From positions 868,001-932,000 of the forward strand of contig NZ_JBEVTG010000002.1 of NCBI RefSeq assembly GCF_040513375.1: a stretch of 64,000 nucleotides of DNA, given 5' to 3'. Each line of letters opens with the position of its first letter. The first letter of the stretch is position 1. A program made the translations under genes and the position numbers. A model generated the notes under the pieces. That model worked only from the letters and a program-made list of their open reading frames with translations, was not told the DNA's origin and made no database searches. The DNA is from Flagellimonas_B algarum (GTDB lineage: Bacteria > Bacteroidota > Bacteroidia > Flavobacteriales > Flavobacteriaceae). Below are positions 16,992-25,460 of this stretch, piece after piece.

Positions 16992-17091
16992 TTAACTTAC
17001 TTTAACGGCAAGGTCTTAACTTATTCACCTTGTGTTAACAATTTGCGTTTTCCATCCTTATAAATAATCGTATTTTTAACCCCTAACTTAC
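16992..17091 (+). repeat. Three TAACTTA direct repeats upstream of parA
   Basis: The heptamer TAACTTA occurs at 16993-16999, 17017-17023 and 17084-17090, each preceded by C or T and followed by C or T. The whole gap (16954-17098) is AT-rich and is the only non-coding DNA before the parA ATG. It could hold regulator sites or simply reflect low complexity. I see no classical parS palindrome here. Confidence 0.4.
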
Positions 17092-17098
17092 TTGATGA

Positions 17099-17872
17099 AT
17101 GGGCAAAATCATTGCTATTGCGAATCAGAAAGGAGGCGTAGGAAAGACGACCACTTCGGTGAATCTTGCAGCTTCTTTGGGCGTTCTTGAAAAGAAAGTA
17201 TTGTTGATCGATGCCGACCCCCAGGCAAACGCCACCTCTGGTTTAGGGGTAGCGGTCGAATTGGTCGAAAAAGGGACCTACCAATTGTTGGAACATACCG
17301 CGACCGCAGGGGAGACTATCGTTAGTACCGATTCACCCAATGTCGATCTGATTCCCGCCCATATCGATTTGGTGGCCATTGAAATCGAATTGGTCGACAA
17401 GGACAATCGCGAATACATGATGAAAGAAGCCATTCAAGGGCTTCGCGAATCCTACGATTACATCCTGATCGATTGCGCTCCTTCATTGGGGCTGTTGACC
17501 CTGAATGCCCTTACCGCAGCCGACTCGGTAATGATCCCGATCCAATGCGAATATTTCGCTTTGGAAGGATTGGGTAAATTGCTCAATACGATCAAAAGCG
17601 TGCAACGCATCCACAATACCGAACTCGATATCGAAGGCATGCTGTTGACCATGTACGATTCAAGATTGCGTTTATCGAACCAAGTGGTCGAAGAGGTCAA
17701 GAAACACTTCGCCGATATGGTGTTCGACACCATCATCCAACGGAACGTAAAGTTGAGTGAAGCACCAAGTTATGGCGAAAGCATTATCAAGTATGATGCG
17801 AGCAGCAAAGGGGCTTCGAATTACTTGAACTTGGCCAATGAGATATTGAACAAAAACAAGGAGACAGTCTAG
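17099..17872 (+). CDS. parA: ParA/Soj chromosome-partitioning ATPase
   Basis: A 257-residue Walker-type ATPase that, with ParB and parS, segregates the chromosome origin. The deviant Walker A motif is NQKGGVGKTTTSVNLA at residues 8-23. The switch region is LIDADPQANATSGLG and Walker B is YILIDCAPSLGLLTLNA. No specific DNA-binding N-terminal extension is present, so it is the short chromosomal type. The parB ATG follows directly, without a gap, after the TAG stop. Confidence 0.95.
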   Translation: MGKIIAIANQKGGVGKTTTSVNLAASLGVLEKKVLLIDADPQANATSGLGVAVELVEKGTYQLLEHTATAGETIVSTDSPNVDLIPAHIDLVAIEIELVDKDNREYMMKEAIQGLRESYDYILIDCAPSLGLLTLNALTAADSVMIPIQCEYFALEGLGKLLNTIKSVQRIHNTELDIEGMLLTMYDSRLRLSNQVVEEVKKHFADMVFDTIIQRNVKLSEAPSYGESIIKYDASSKGASNYLNLANEILNKNKETV

Positions 17873-18778
17873 ATGGCGAAGGCAACCAAAAAACAAGCGC
17901 TTGGCAGGGGCCTATCAGCGCTTTTGAAAGATCCGGAAAACGACATCCAATCCGTAGGCGATAAGAACGCCGATAAGGTCATCGGCAATGTCGTGGAATT
18001 GGACATCGCTTCGATCGAAGTCAACCCGTTCCAACCGCGCTCTAATTTCAATGACGAAAACTTAAAGGAACTGGCCGGGTCCATCCGCGAACTAGGGATC
18101 ATACAACCCATTACGGTTCGCAAATTGGGGTATGACAAGTTCCAACTCGTATCCGGGGAGCGAAGGTTCAGGGCTTCGAAAATCGTTGGCTTGAAAACCA
18201 TTCCGGCCTACATCCGAATCGCCAATGATCAAGAATCACTGGAGATGGCCTTGGTGGAGAATATCCAACGACAGGACCTGGATCCCATTGAGATCGCCTT
18301 GTCCTACCAGCGTTTGATCGACGAGGTCAAGGTGACCCAAGAGAAGCTCAGCGAACGGGTGGGTAAAAAACGATCGACCATCACCAACTACCTTCGCCTG
18401 TTGAAATTGCATCCGATCATACAGACGGGCATGCGCGATGGTTTCGTAAGCATGGGTCATGGGCGTGCCCTGATCAACATGGAGAAAAAGAAAGACCAGA
18501 TCGCGATATATGAAAAGGTCGTGGCACAACAACTTTCGGTGCGGGAAACCGAGGCATTGGTGCGTGCGATAAAATCCGGCAAGGACCCGGTTTCTGAGAA
18601 ATCGGGAAGCAACAAGGAGCTACCTGGTTACATTAGCAAAAGCCTTTCCGATATCAAAGACCACTTGGCCGTGAAGGTCAGTGTTGCCGCTTCGGCCAAT
18701 GGCAAGGGTAAAATCGTCATTCCTTTCCATTCGAAGGAAGAATTCCAACGTCTAAAAAAATTACTTTCGGGTGAATAA
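17873..18778 (+). CDS. parB: ParB chromosome-partitioning CTPase/DNA-binding protein
   Basis: A 301-residue ParB. Order of parts: an N-terminal ParA-interaction stretch starting with basic residues and LGRGLSALL; the CTP-binding domain with VNPFQPRSNF and SGERRFRASK; a helix-turn-helix region near QEKLSERVGKKRSTITNYLRL; and a C-terminal dimer domain. It binds parS and loads onto flanking DNA. The stop overlaps the next gene's GTG start by 8 bases. No high-scoring parS site was seen in this window. Confidence 0.95.
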   Translation: MAKATKKQALGRGLSALLKDPENDIQSVGDKNADKVIGNVVELDIASIEVNPFQPRSNFNDENLKELAGSIRELGIIQPITVRKLGYDKFQLVSGERRFRASKIVGLKTIPAYIRIANDQESLEMALVENIQRQDLDPIEIALSYQRLIDEVKVTQEKLSERVGKKRSTITNYLRLLKLHPIIQTGMRDGFVSMGHGRALINMEKKKDQIAIYEKVVAQQLSVRETEALVRAIKSGKDPVSEKSGSNKELPGYISKSLSDIKDHLAVKVSVAASANGKGKIVIPFHSKEEFQRLKKLLSGE

Positions 18779-19415
18779 CGGCTTCCGCTTAGGGCTTTGT
18801 TTGTTTTTCATCGGCGTTTTGGGCATGGCACAAGAAACCGAAGTGCAGGAAGAGAACACCCAAAAAGCCGATTCGGTCCAGACTGATTTCAAAAAGAAGG
18901 GGGTGACCTTCGAAGAGGTGACCTACGAAAAAGTGGCCATCAACCCCTTGGCACCGAGTAAGGCGGCTTTTTATTCGGCCATTATGCCGGGTTTGGGACA
19001 AATCTACAACAAACGGTACTGGAAAGCCCCCATCGTCTGGGGTGCTATCGGCATCGGCATTTACAACTACTCGACCAATAATACCCGATACAATCAGTTT
19101 CGTGACGCCTTTAAACGGCGCTTGGCAGGCTTCACCGACGACCAGTTCTACGATTCGGACAATGACGGGTTCGGCCCTGATTTTTCGGATAGTTCGCTTC
19201 AGGACGCCCAAGAGAGCACCCAGCGAAACCGCGATTTGTGGTTGGTGGTTACCATTGGCTTTTATGCCTTGAACATCATCGACGCCAATGTCGACGCCCA
19301 CCTCAAACAATACAATGTCAACGAGCAATTGGGTATCGATTTCAAGCCGTTCATGAACCTGAACGAAGTAACCGGAGAACCCTATTTTGGCATGGCACTA
19401 GCCGTAACCTTTTGA
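18771..19415 (+). CDS. DUF5683-like membrane/secreted protein
   Basis: A 214-residue protein starting at a GTG inside parB. A signal peptide ends near GVLGMAQ, then comes an acidic linker. A small membrane-associated domain follows with FYSAIMPGLGQIYNKRYWKA and two hydrophobic helices. The PGLGQIYN motif is typical of DUF5683, a Bacteroidota family of unknown function often found next to parB. An aspartate-rich stretch (YDSDNDGFGPDF) might bind calcium, but this is speculative. It is probably co-transcribed from parA to dapB or further. Confidence 0.75.
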   Translation: MNNGFRLGLCLFFIGVLGMAQETEVQEENTQKADSVQTDFKKKGVTFEEVTYEKVAINPLAPSKAAFYSAIMPGLGQIYNKRYWKAPIVWGAIGIGIYNYSTNNTRYNQFRDAFKRRLAGFTDDQFYDSDNDGFGPDFSDSSLQDAQESTQRNRDLWLVVTIGFYALNIIDANVDAHLKQYNVNEQLGIDFKPFMNLNEVTGEPYFGMALAVTF

Positions 19416-19418
19416 CCT

Positions 19419-20117
19419 ATGAACATCGCCTTATTCGGATATGGAAAAATGGGCAAAATGCTCGAAAAGCTCGGTACGGCACGAGGGCATTCGATCGTAG
19501 CCAAGCTGGATGAAGGCTCTGGCAACCCGGATTTTACTTCCGTTGACGTAGCCATTGACTTTAGCACGCCCGATGCGGCCTTTGACAATATCGAACGTTG
19601 TTTCGAAGCGAACATCCCCATCATTTCAGGTACCACCGGATGGTTGGCCCGATATGAGGAAGCCGTCGCCCTATGCAAACGGAAAAAAGGCGCCTTTATC
19701 TATGCCTCGAATTTCAGTTTGGGCGTCAACTTGTTCTTCGCACTCAATCGACAATTGGCCCACATGATCAAAGGACATGGGTATCAAGTAGCCTTAGAAG
19801 AAATACACCATACCCAAAAGTTGGATGCCCCAAGCGGAACGGCGATCAGTCTTGCCGAAGGCATTATGGCCGAAGCCGGATATTCAGGCTGGAGCTTAGA
19901 TGAAACCGAAGCGAACAAGGTGCTGATCAGCTCCGTCAGGGAGGGCACGGTACCCGGCACCCATACGATCGATTATACCAGTGCGGTCGATACCATCCGG
20001 ATACAACATACGGCACACAACAGGGAAGGGTTCGCCTTGGGAGCCCTTATTGCGGCTGAATGGATCGTTGGCAAACAAGGGGTGTTTAGTATGAAAGATG
20101 TGTTAAACCTTGGCTAG
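19419..20117 (+). CDS. dapB: 4-hydroxy-tetrahydrodipicolinate reductase
   Basis: NAD(P)H-dependent enzyme of the diaminopimelate/lysine pathway, feeding peptidoglycan synthesis. The 232-residue protein has the N-terminal Rossmann motif FGYGKMGKM, the SGTTGW strand loop, and the catalytic region EEIHHTQKLDAPSGTAIS with the paired histidines and lysine. It is shorter than the roughly 270-residue E. coli enzyme but normal for Bacteroidota. It sits 3 bases after the DUF5683-like gene and 43 before lepB. Confidence 0.94.
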   Translation: MNIALFGYGKMGKMLEKLGTARGHSIVAKLDEGSGNPDFTSVDVAIDFSTPDAAFDNIERCFEANIPIISGTTGWLARYEEAVALCKRKKGAFIYASNFSLGVNLFFALNRQLAHMIKGHGYQVALEEIHHTQKLDAPSGTAISLAEGIMAEAGYSGWSLDETEANKVLISSVREGTVPGTHTIDYTSAVDTIRIQHTAHNREGFALGALIAAEWIVGKQGVFSMKDVLNLG

Positions 20118-20160
20118 GACGTAACAAAGCGTGCCGAATCGGGTCTAAAACAAAAAAGAT

Positions 20161-21876
20161 ATGGACAGTACACAGTGGTTACTTTTTATTTTGATCGTTC
20201 AGGTCATCCATTTTCTCGGAACATGGAAACTGTATGTCAAGGCTGGACGCAAAGCCTGGGAGGCGGCGATTCCGGTTTATAACGCCATCATATTGATGCG
20301 CATCATCAACCGCCCCAATTGGTGGGTGTTGCTGTTGTTCATCCCGATCATCAATTTATTGATGTTCCCGGTAGTTTGGGTCGAGACCATTCGAAGTTTT
20401 GGAAAGAACAAACTTGTGGATACCTGGTTGGTGATTTTGACGCTCGGCTTCTATATCTATTACATCAACTATACCCAAGACGTCAGCTACATCGAAGATC
20501 GTGACCTAAAGCCGAAGTCAGGCTTGGGGGAATGGGTCAGTTCGATCGTTTTTGCCGTAGTGGCCGCCACCTTCGTGCATACCTATTTCATGCAGCCGTA
20601 TGTGATCCCGACGGGATCTTTGGAACGCACCTTACGCATTGGGGATTTCTTGTTCGTCAGTAAATTCCATTTCGGGGCGCGAACCCCGATGACCGCTGTG
20701 GCCGCACCTATGGTGCACGATACCCTACCGCTGATCAAAACCCGTTCGTATCTGCGTAAGCCCCAGATCCCCTATTTCCGACTGCCTGGTTTGAGCACCC
20801 CGAAAAAGAACGACATCGTTGTTTTTAGCTGGCCTGCCGATACGGTTCGCGTATTTTTTAAGGCGGAAAAAGCGGTGCAAAAACCCATTGACAAAAAATC
20901 GAATTATGTAAAACGCTGCGTCGGCACGCCTGGTGATTCGCTAGAAGTGCGAGATGGCTTCGTCTTTATCAATGGCGAACAATTGCAGCTTTCCGATCGG
21001 GCCAAAGTATTGAACAACTACATCGTTTATGGTAATAAAGGGGTTTCAAGCCGATTGCTGAACAAAGAAGAAGGGGTCGATGCCGAAGACTTCCAACGTA
21101 CCTACCTGACCGCCTCATTGAACCAGACCCAGGCCAATGGCCTCTCGAGATACGTCATGAACTATCGCCAACGCGATGACGGGCAACTGGAATTATTCAC
21201 TGATGAAACCGGAATTCCGACCGAACTCATTCGCGCATTAAGACTGTCGTTAAAAGAGGTCACACCCCGCGAACGGGTGGCCAACCTAACCGATGCCATG
21301 GTTGAGGAATTGCGCAAGAACCCCGCCATCGATTCGGTTGTCATGGAAGTACTGCCCAAGGGCCAACCCGGATACAACATTTTTCCGCAAAGTCCCTATT
21401 ACAAATGGAATGTCGACAATTTCGGACCCATCTACATTCCGAAAGCGGGCACGACCGTTGCCATTAACAAACGCACCATCCCGCTGTATAAAAAAATCAT
21501 CAGGGATTACGAACACAACGAGGTCGAAGTTACTGCCGATAAGGTGTTGATCAACGGACAGGAAGTGGATTCCTATACCTTTCAGCAGGATTATTATTGG
21601 ATGATGGGTGACAATCGCGATCATTCGGAAGACAGTCGCGCTTGGGGCTATGTGGCCGAAGACCATATCGTCGGAAAACCGGTCTTCATTTGGTTGAGCT
21701 TTGATAATTTCCAAGATGGAATCAGGTTCAATGAAAAATTCAGATGGGATCGCATGTTCACTACGGTGGGCGGCAGTGGGGAACCGGTCTCCTATTTTCG
21801 GTATTTCTTGATGGCCTTGGCGGCTTGGTTGATCTTCGATTATGTTCGAAAACGACGTAAACAGCAATCGGCCTAA
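20161..21876 (+). CDS. lepB: Signal peptidase I, enlarged Bacteroidota form
   Basis: Removes signal peptides at the periplasmic face of the inner membrane. The protein has 571 residues against about 320 in E. coli. Residues 1-110 hold about three hydrophobic helices of a small extra membrane domain, then the usual transmembrane anchor. The catalytic Ser153 is in PTGSLERTLRIGDFLFVSK and the general base Lys251 in NYVKRCVGTPGDSLE. The GDNRDHSEDSR box starts near residue 483. Between Lys251 and that box lies an insertion of about 150-170 residues. All catalytic boxes are intact. Confidence 0.93.
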   Translation: MDSTQWLLFILIVQVIHFLGTWKLYVKAGRKAWEAAIPVYNAIILMRIINRPNWWVLLLFIPIINLLMFPVVWVETIRSFGKNKLVDTWLVILTLGFYIYYINYTQDVSYIEDRDLKPKSGLGEWVSSIVFAVVAATFVHTYFMQPYVIPTGSLERTLRIGDFLFVSKFHFGARTPMTAVAAPMVHDTLPLIKTRSYLRKPQIPYFRLPGLSTPKKNDIVVFSWPADTVRVFFKAEKAVQKPIDKKSNYVKRCVGTPGDSLEVRDGFVFINGEQLQLSDRAKVLNNYIVYGNKGVSSRLLNKEEGVDAEDFQRTYLTASLNQTQANGLSRYVMNYRQRDDGQLELFTDETGIPTELIRALRLSLKEVTPRERVANLTDAMVEELRKNPAIDSVVMEVLPKGQPGYNIFPQSPYYKWNVDNFGPIYIPKAGTTVAINKRTIPLYKKIIRDYEHNEVEVTADKVLINGQEVDSYTFQQDYYWMMGDNRDHSEDSRAWGYVAEDHIVGKPVFIWLSFDNFQDGIRFNEKFRWDRMFTTVGGSGEPVSYFRYFLMALAAWLIFDYVRKRRKQQSA

Positions 21877-21881
21877 GCGTT

Positions 21882-22505
21882 TTGGAAACCCTTTTACATC
21901 CGGTCTACTTCCCTAACCTGGTTACGGCCAAGGCATTGACCATGGCTGATGTGGTATGGGAAAACGAAGACAATTTCCAAAAACAGACCTATCGCAACCG
22001 CTGCTATATCTGTACGGATCAAGGCAAGCACATGCTGAATGTCCCCATACGACATGTGGGGGGTTCCGATGGTCGGCAAAAATACAAGGAGGTCAGAATT
22101 GACCATAGCGAACGTTGGCAGCTGCGTCATTGGCGTACCCTACAGACCGCCTACCGTACTTCGGCGTTTTTTGAATTTTATGAAGACGATTTGGCCCCGA
22201 TTTTCGAACAACGATTCGATTTCTTGATCGATTTGAACTATGCGACCCTCGAGTTCATTACGACCAGCTTGGGCTTTGAAATGCCAACCTCCAAGACCCA
22301 ACGGTATGAGCCGCGACCTACGGGGCTTAATGATTTGCGTCATCTCGCCATCGCTAAAGGGGAAAAAGGCTGGACAACGGAACCTTATTTTCAAGTATTC
22401 GGCGACCGTCATGGGTTTATCGGGAACCTCAGTGTGCTGGACTTGCTTTTCAATGAAGGCAGCAATGCCCTGACCTATTTGGAAAATCAGAAAATCGGGT
22501 TTTAG
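21882..22505 (+). CDS. WbqC-like family protein
   Basis: A 207-residue protein beginning at a TTG, five bases after lepB. It carries the WbqC-type opening HPVYFPNLVTAKALTMADVVW and the repeated aromatic/basic segments NFQKQTYRNRC and WQLRHWRTLQTAYRTSAFFEFY. Members are predicted enzymes found in polysaccharide loci, but their activity is not established. In Flavobacteriaceae the gene commonly follows lepB. A single base is shared with the DUF6122-like start (TAGTG). Confidence 0.8.
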   Translation: METLLHPVYFPNLVTAKALTMADVVWENEDNFQKQTYRNRCYICTDQGKHMLNVPIRHVGGSDGRQKYKEVRIDHSERWQLRHWRTLQTAYRTSAFFEFYEDDLAPIFEQRFDFLIDLNYATLEFITTSLGFEMPTSKTQRYEPRPTGLNDLRHLAIAKGEKGWTTEPYFQVFGDRHGFIGNLSVLDLLFNEGSNALTYLENQKIGF

Positions 22506-22813
22506 TGTTACGCGAATTCGTTCATTACGGCATCCATTTTCTCGTGCCTTTTCTAATTGCCCTTTGCTTTCCGATTGAAAGACGACGTACCGTGATCCTA
22601 ATCTTTTTGGGTGCCATGGTCATCGATATCGATCATTTGCTCGCCGACCCGATCTTCGATCCCAATCGCTGCAGTATTGGCTTTCATCCCCTGCATAGTT
22701 ATGTGGCGATAACCGGCTATGCCCTTTTGGCCCTATTCAGGAAAACACGTTTGTTCGGTTTGGCCCTGCTCCTCCATATCGTCGCCGATTTCTTCGATTG
22801 TCTATGGCTCTGA
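22505..22813 (+). CDS. DUF6122-like small membrane protein
   Basis: A 102-residue membrane protein starting at a GTG that shares its G with the WbqC stop. It has three to four hydrophobic helices. Histidine/aspartate-bearing loops such as MVIDIDHLLADPIFDP and IGFHPLHSY resemble membrane-bound metal-dependent hydrolases of the YfhO/YdjM type in miniature. The function is unknown. The end overlaps the convergent endonuclease/exonuclease/phosphatase gene by 12 bases. Confidence 0.7.
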   Translation: MLREFVHYGIHFLVPFLIALCFPIERRRTVILIFLGAMVIDIDHLLADPIFDPNRCSIGFHPLHSYVAITGYALLALFRKTRLFGLALLLHIVADFFDCLWL

Positions 22814-23842
22814 AACCATTCGCATTGTGGCCATAACCGGGAAATGATCGGAAAGCTCGACATCGAAGTTTTGGTGCGCGATGACCTCGAATTCCGGATC
22901 TACGAAGATGTAATCGATCCGCATCGGGTAACCGAGCAAGCGATAGGTCGTACCGAAACCGGTTCCTTTCTCTTGGAAGGTATCGTTCATCCCACTTGAT
23001 AGTTTGCGATAAATGTTCGAAAACTGGGTATTGTTCAAATCGCCCACTACGATTCGTTTGTACTTGTTTTTGGCCATATGGGTGCGCAAGACCTCAACCT
23101 GCTCTTGTTGTTTTTGCATACCCTTATAAATCCGCTGCATGAGCTTTTCGGAATCAGAGGCATTGATTTTATCAGGTACTACGTTAAATGACTGTAAGTG
23201 GAGATTATAGAGGCGTACCGTATCACCCGAAACCAAAAGATCGGCATAGATCGCCTTGTTCGAGCTGTTAGGAAAGTCGATGCCGTCAACGGCTACGATC
23301 GGATGTTTCGAATAGACCGCTTGTATGACCCGTCCATCATGTTTGCCATATTCGTAATCTACAAAACGATAGGGATACTGTAGCCCTAAATGATGGCTCC
23401 ATTTTTTTTTGTAGTTGAACTCTTGGAAACAAACCACATCGGCATCTTGGGTCGCCACAAAGTCCATGACCAAACTATCGACATTGGCAATCCGTAAATG
23501 TTCGTTCTTATTTAGACTTCTCACATTAAAGCTTAACACACTAAACCCCCCATCGGTTTCATTGGTGGCCGGGAACTTATAGAAGCTATCGAAAAGTAAA
23601 AACCCCAATACCAACAAGGAAAGGGAAAGCATCACCAATTTACGCTTGTTCATCCACCAAAACAGTACGAAACCGATATGGACCAATACGAAAAAAGGGG
23701 TGAATAAACTCAAAACGGAGAGTTTGCCTATGGTCGCTACCGAGAAAAACGGGATCAATAGGGTAACCCCGAACAATATCGCGAATACGATATTGAAGAA
23801 AAAAATCCATTTCTTGCCCCCCGACATTTTTTTCAAAATCAA
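22802..23842 (-). CDS. Endonuclease/exonuclease/phosphatase-family membrane protein
   Basis: A 346-residue protein with about three N-terminal hydrophobic helices and a C-terminal EEP catalytic domain. Visible catalytic motifs are SFNVRSLNK (strand 1), CFQEFN (metal-binding Glu), LHLQSFN, VVGDLNNTQFS (Asp/Asn), RIDYIFVD and LSDHFPV (Asp/His). The substrate could be DNA, a phospholipid or a phosphorylated sugar. The domain probably faces the periplasm, given the three helices. Its ATG overlaps the rhomboid stop (ATGA). Last gene of the leftward operon. Confidence 0.85.
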   Translation of the reverse strand: MILKKMSGGKKWIFFFNIVFAILFGVTLLIPFFSVATIGKLSVLSLFTPFFVLVHIGFVLFWWMNKRKLVMLSLSLLVLGFLLFDSFYKFPATNETDGGFSVLSFNVRSLNKNEHLRIANVDSLVMDFVATQDADVVCFQEFNYKKKWSHHLGLQYPYRFVDYEYGKHDGRVIQAVYSKHPIVAVDGIDFPNSSNKAIYADLLVSGDTVRLYNLHLQSFNVVPDKINASDSEKLMQRIYKGMQKQQEQVEVLRTHMAKNKYKRIVVGDLNNTQFSNIYRKLSSGMNDTFQEKGTGFGTTYRLLGYPMRIDYIFVDPEFEVIAHQNFDVELSDHFPVMATMRMVSEP

Positions 23843-24714
23843 TCTCCTTTACCTGCCTTGAACAAAAAATCCTTCTCTGCCTTAGAAAGGCTTTCGTAGC
23901 CCGATTTGCTGATCTTATCGAGAATCGCATCGATTTTCCGCTGGGTGGTCTCCTTGTCATAATCGACCCCCTTTCCTTTGCGGACATCCTTCTTCTTGTA
24001 CACCGTTTTCAACGGGGCCTTGCGCTCTCGGGGTTTGAAAAGATCGGCCATCTTATCGAGTAGGTTTGAGAACCCGGCCCCGATATCCTTACCTTGTACG
24101 AGCTGTCGGGCATAGATATACCCCAGAAAGGCACCCCCTAAATGGGCCAATCGCCCACCTACATTGGCGCCGTATTGAATTTGAATCAAATCGACCAAGA
24201 CAAAAAAGGCCCCGACATACCATAACTTCACATTGAAAAAGATAATCCGGACTTCTTGGTTGGGGATATAAGCGCAGATAAAGATCAAGACCGCAGTCAC
24301 CCCTGCCGATGCCCCTATCAGCGAGGAATTGGTGTTCAATAAAGCGGGAAAAATATTGTAGCTCAGCAAAAAGACCAAACCACCGACGATGACCCCGAGA
24401 AAGTATACGTTGATGAACCGCCTCGCGTCAAAAAGGTTCAAGAAAATTCGACTAGCGAAATAAAGCATCAACATGTTCCAGAAAATATGCCCGAATCCGG
24501 AATGGAAAAACGAGTAGGTCACTAGCGACCAGGGTTGGGTAAGAAAACCCATAAGCGACTTGGGCAGTTCGAACCACCGCATCACGAAGTCGTTCGGTAC
24601 TTGCAAAAGATAGGTGCCGATACCGTTCAATAAAAAGACCGCAACATTGATGGCGATCACTTTTTCAGCAATGTTCAAACGGGCGAACTGGTATCTAAGA
24701 TCTGAATTTGCCAT
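23839..24714 (-). CDS. Rhomboid-family intramembrane serine protease with cytoplasmic C-terminal tail
   Basis: A 291-residue six-helix rhomboid. The catalytic serine is in SLIGASAGVTAV (GxSA) and the catalytic histidine in LAHLGGAFLGYIYA. Between the first helices lies the expected His/Asn-containing segment SGFGHIFWNMLMLY. After the sixth helix there are about 90 basic, lysine-rich residues ending in ILDKISKSGYESLSKAEKDFL, a tail common in Bacteroidota rhomboids. One base is shared with the stop of the upstream paralogue. Substrates are unknown. Confidence 0.9.
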   Translation of the reverse strand: MANSDLRYQFARLNIAEKVIAINVAVFLLNGIGTYLLQVPNDFVMRWFELPKSLMGFLTQPWSLVTYSFFHSGFGHIFWNMLMLYFASRIFLNLFDARRFINVYFLGVIVGGLVFLLSYNIFPALLNTNSSLIGASAGVTAVLIFICAYIPNQEVRIIFFNVKLWYVGAFFVLVDLIQIQYGANVGGRLAHLGGAFLGYIYARQLVQGKDIGAGFSNLLDKMADLFKPRERKAPLKTVYKKKDVRKGKGVDYDKETTQRKIDAILDKISKSGYESLSKAEKDFLFKAGKGD

Positions 24715-25460
24715 TAGCGGTCCCAGCGATTATTGTTGAATTGATTCTTTTTCCAATACCACATCATGACAAAACCGATGAGTGCCCCACCGATATGCGC
24801 GAAGTGCGCGATGCCGGTATTGACGTTACTGAAACCGAAAAACAGATCCCCTAGAATGATCAAGGGCACGAAGTATTTCGCTTTGATCGGAATCGGCAAG
24901 AAAATCAACATCAGTTCCGCATTCGGATAAGAGAAGGCGAAGGCCACCAAAACGCCGTACACGGCACCAGATGCCCCCACTGCGGGTTCATTGAATGCAG
25001 AAAGAAAGCTATCTATGGTACCCCGGGAAGCCAGTCGGTACCAATCAGGACTGTTCGGCGCTTTTGACAGGAACTCGATGACCTGGCTCTTCTGCATGCC
25101 CGATGCCAGGATGGCATCCAAGCCTTCATTGAAAAAATAATAGTTCGCGGCCGTATGGATCAGGGCCGCACCGATGCCTGACGAAAAATAGAAGAACAGA
25201 AACTTGTTCCGTCCCCACATACGCTCCAAAGGCGAGCCGAAGGCCCACAAGGCATACATATTGAAAAGGATGTGGAAAAAACCGCCGAAATCGTGCAGGA
25301 ACATGTGCGAAACCACTTGCCACCATTGAAAATTGGCGTTCTCAGGAAACCATAGGGCCAAATACTGATACAGCATATCGCCGTAACCGGCGATACCTGC
25401 GATAAAGAAGATGACATTGATGATGATAAGATGCTTGATAGCCTCGGTCAGTCTTCCCAT
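24714..25460 (-). CDS. Rhomboid-family intramembrane serine protease
   Basis: A 248-residue rhomboid paralogue without the long cytoplasmic tail. The catalytic serine is in VGASGAVYGVLVAF (GASG) and the catalytic histidine in AHFAHIGGALIGFV. The HMFLHDFGGFFHILFNMYALW segment gives the oxyanion-side histidine and asparagine. A loop of about 50 residues between helices 3 and 4 is longer than usual. Translation starts directly after the mutL stop. The two tandem rhomboids may share or divide substrates. Confidence 0.9.
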   Translation of the reverse strand: MGRLTEAIKHLIIINVIFFIAGIAGYGDMLYQYLALWFPENANFQWWQVVSHMFLHDFGGFFHILFNMYALWAFGSPLERMWGRNKFLFFYFSSGIGAALIHTAANYYFFNEGLDAILASGMQKSQVIEFLSKAPNSPDWYRLASRGTIDSFLSAFNEPAVGASGAVYGVLVAFAFSYPNAELMLIFLPIPIKAKYFVPLIILGDLFFGFSNVNTGIAHFAHIGGALIGFVMMWYWKKNQFNNNRWDR

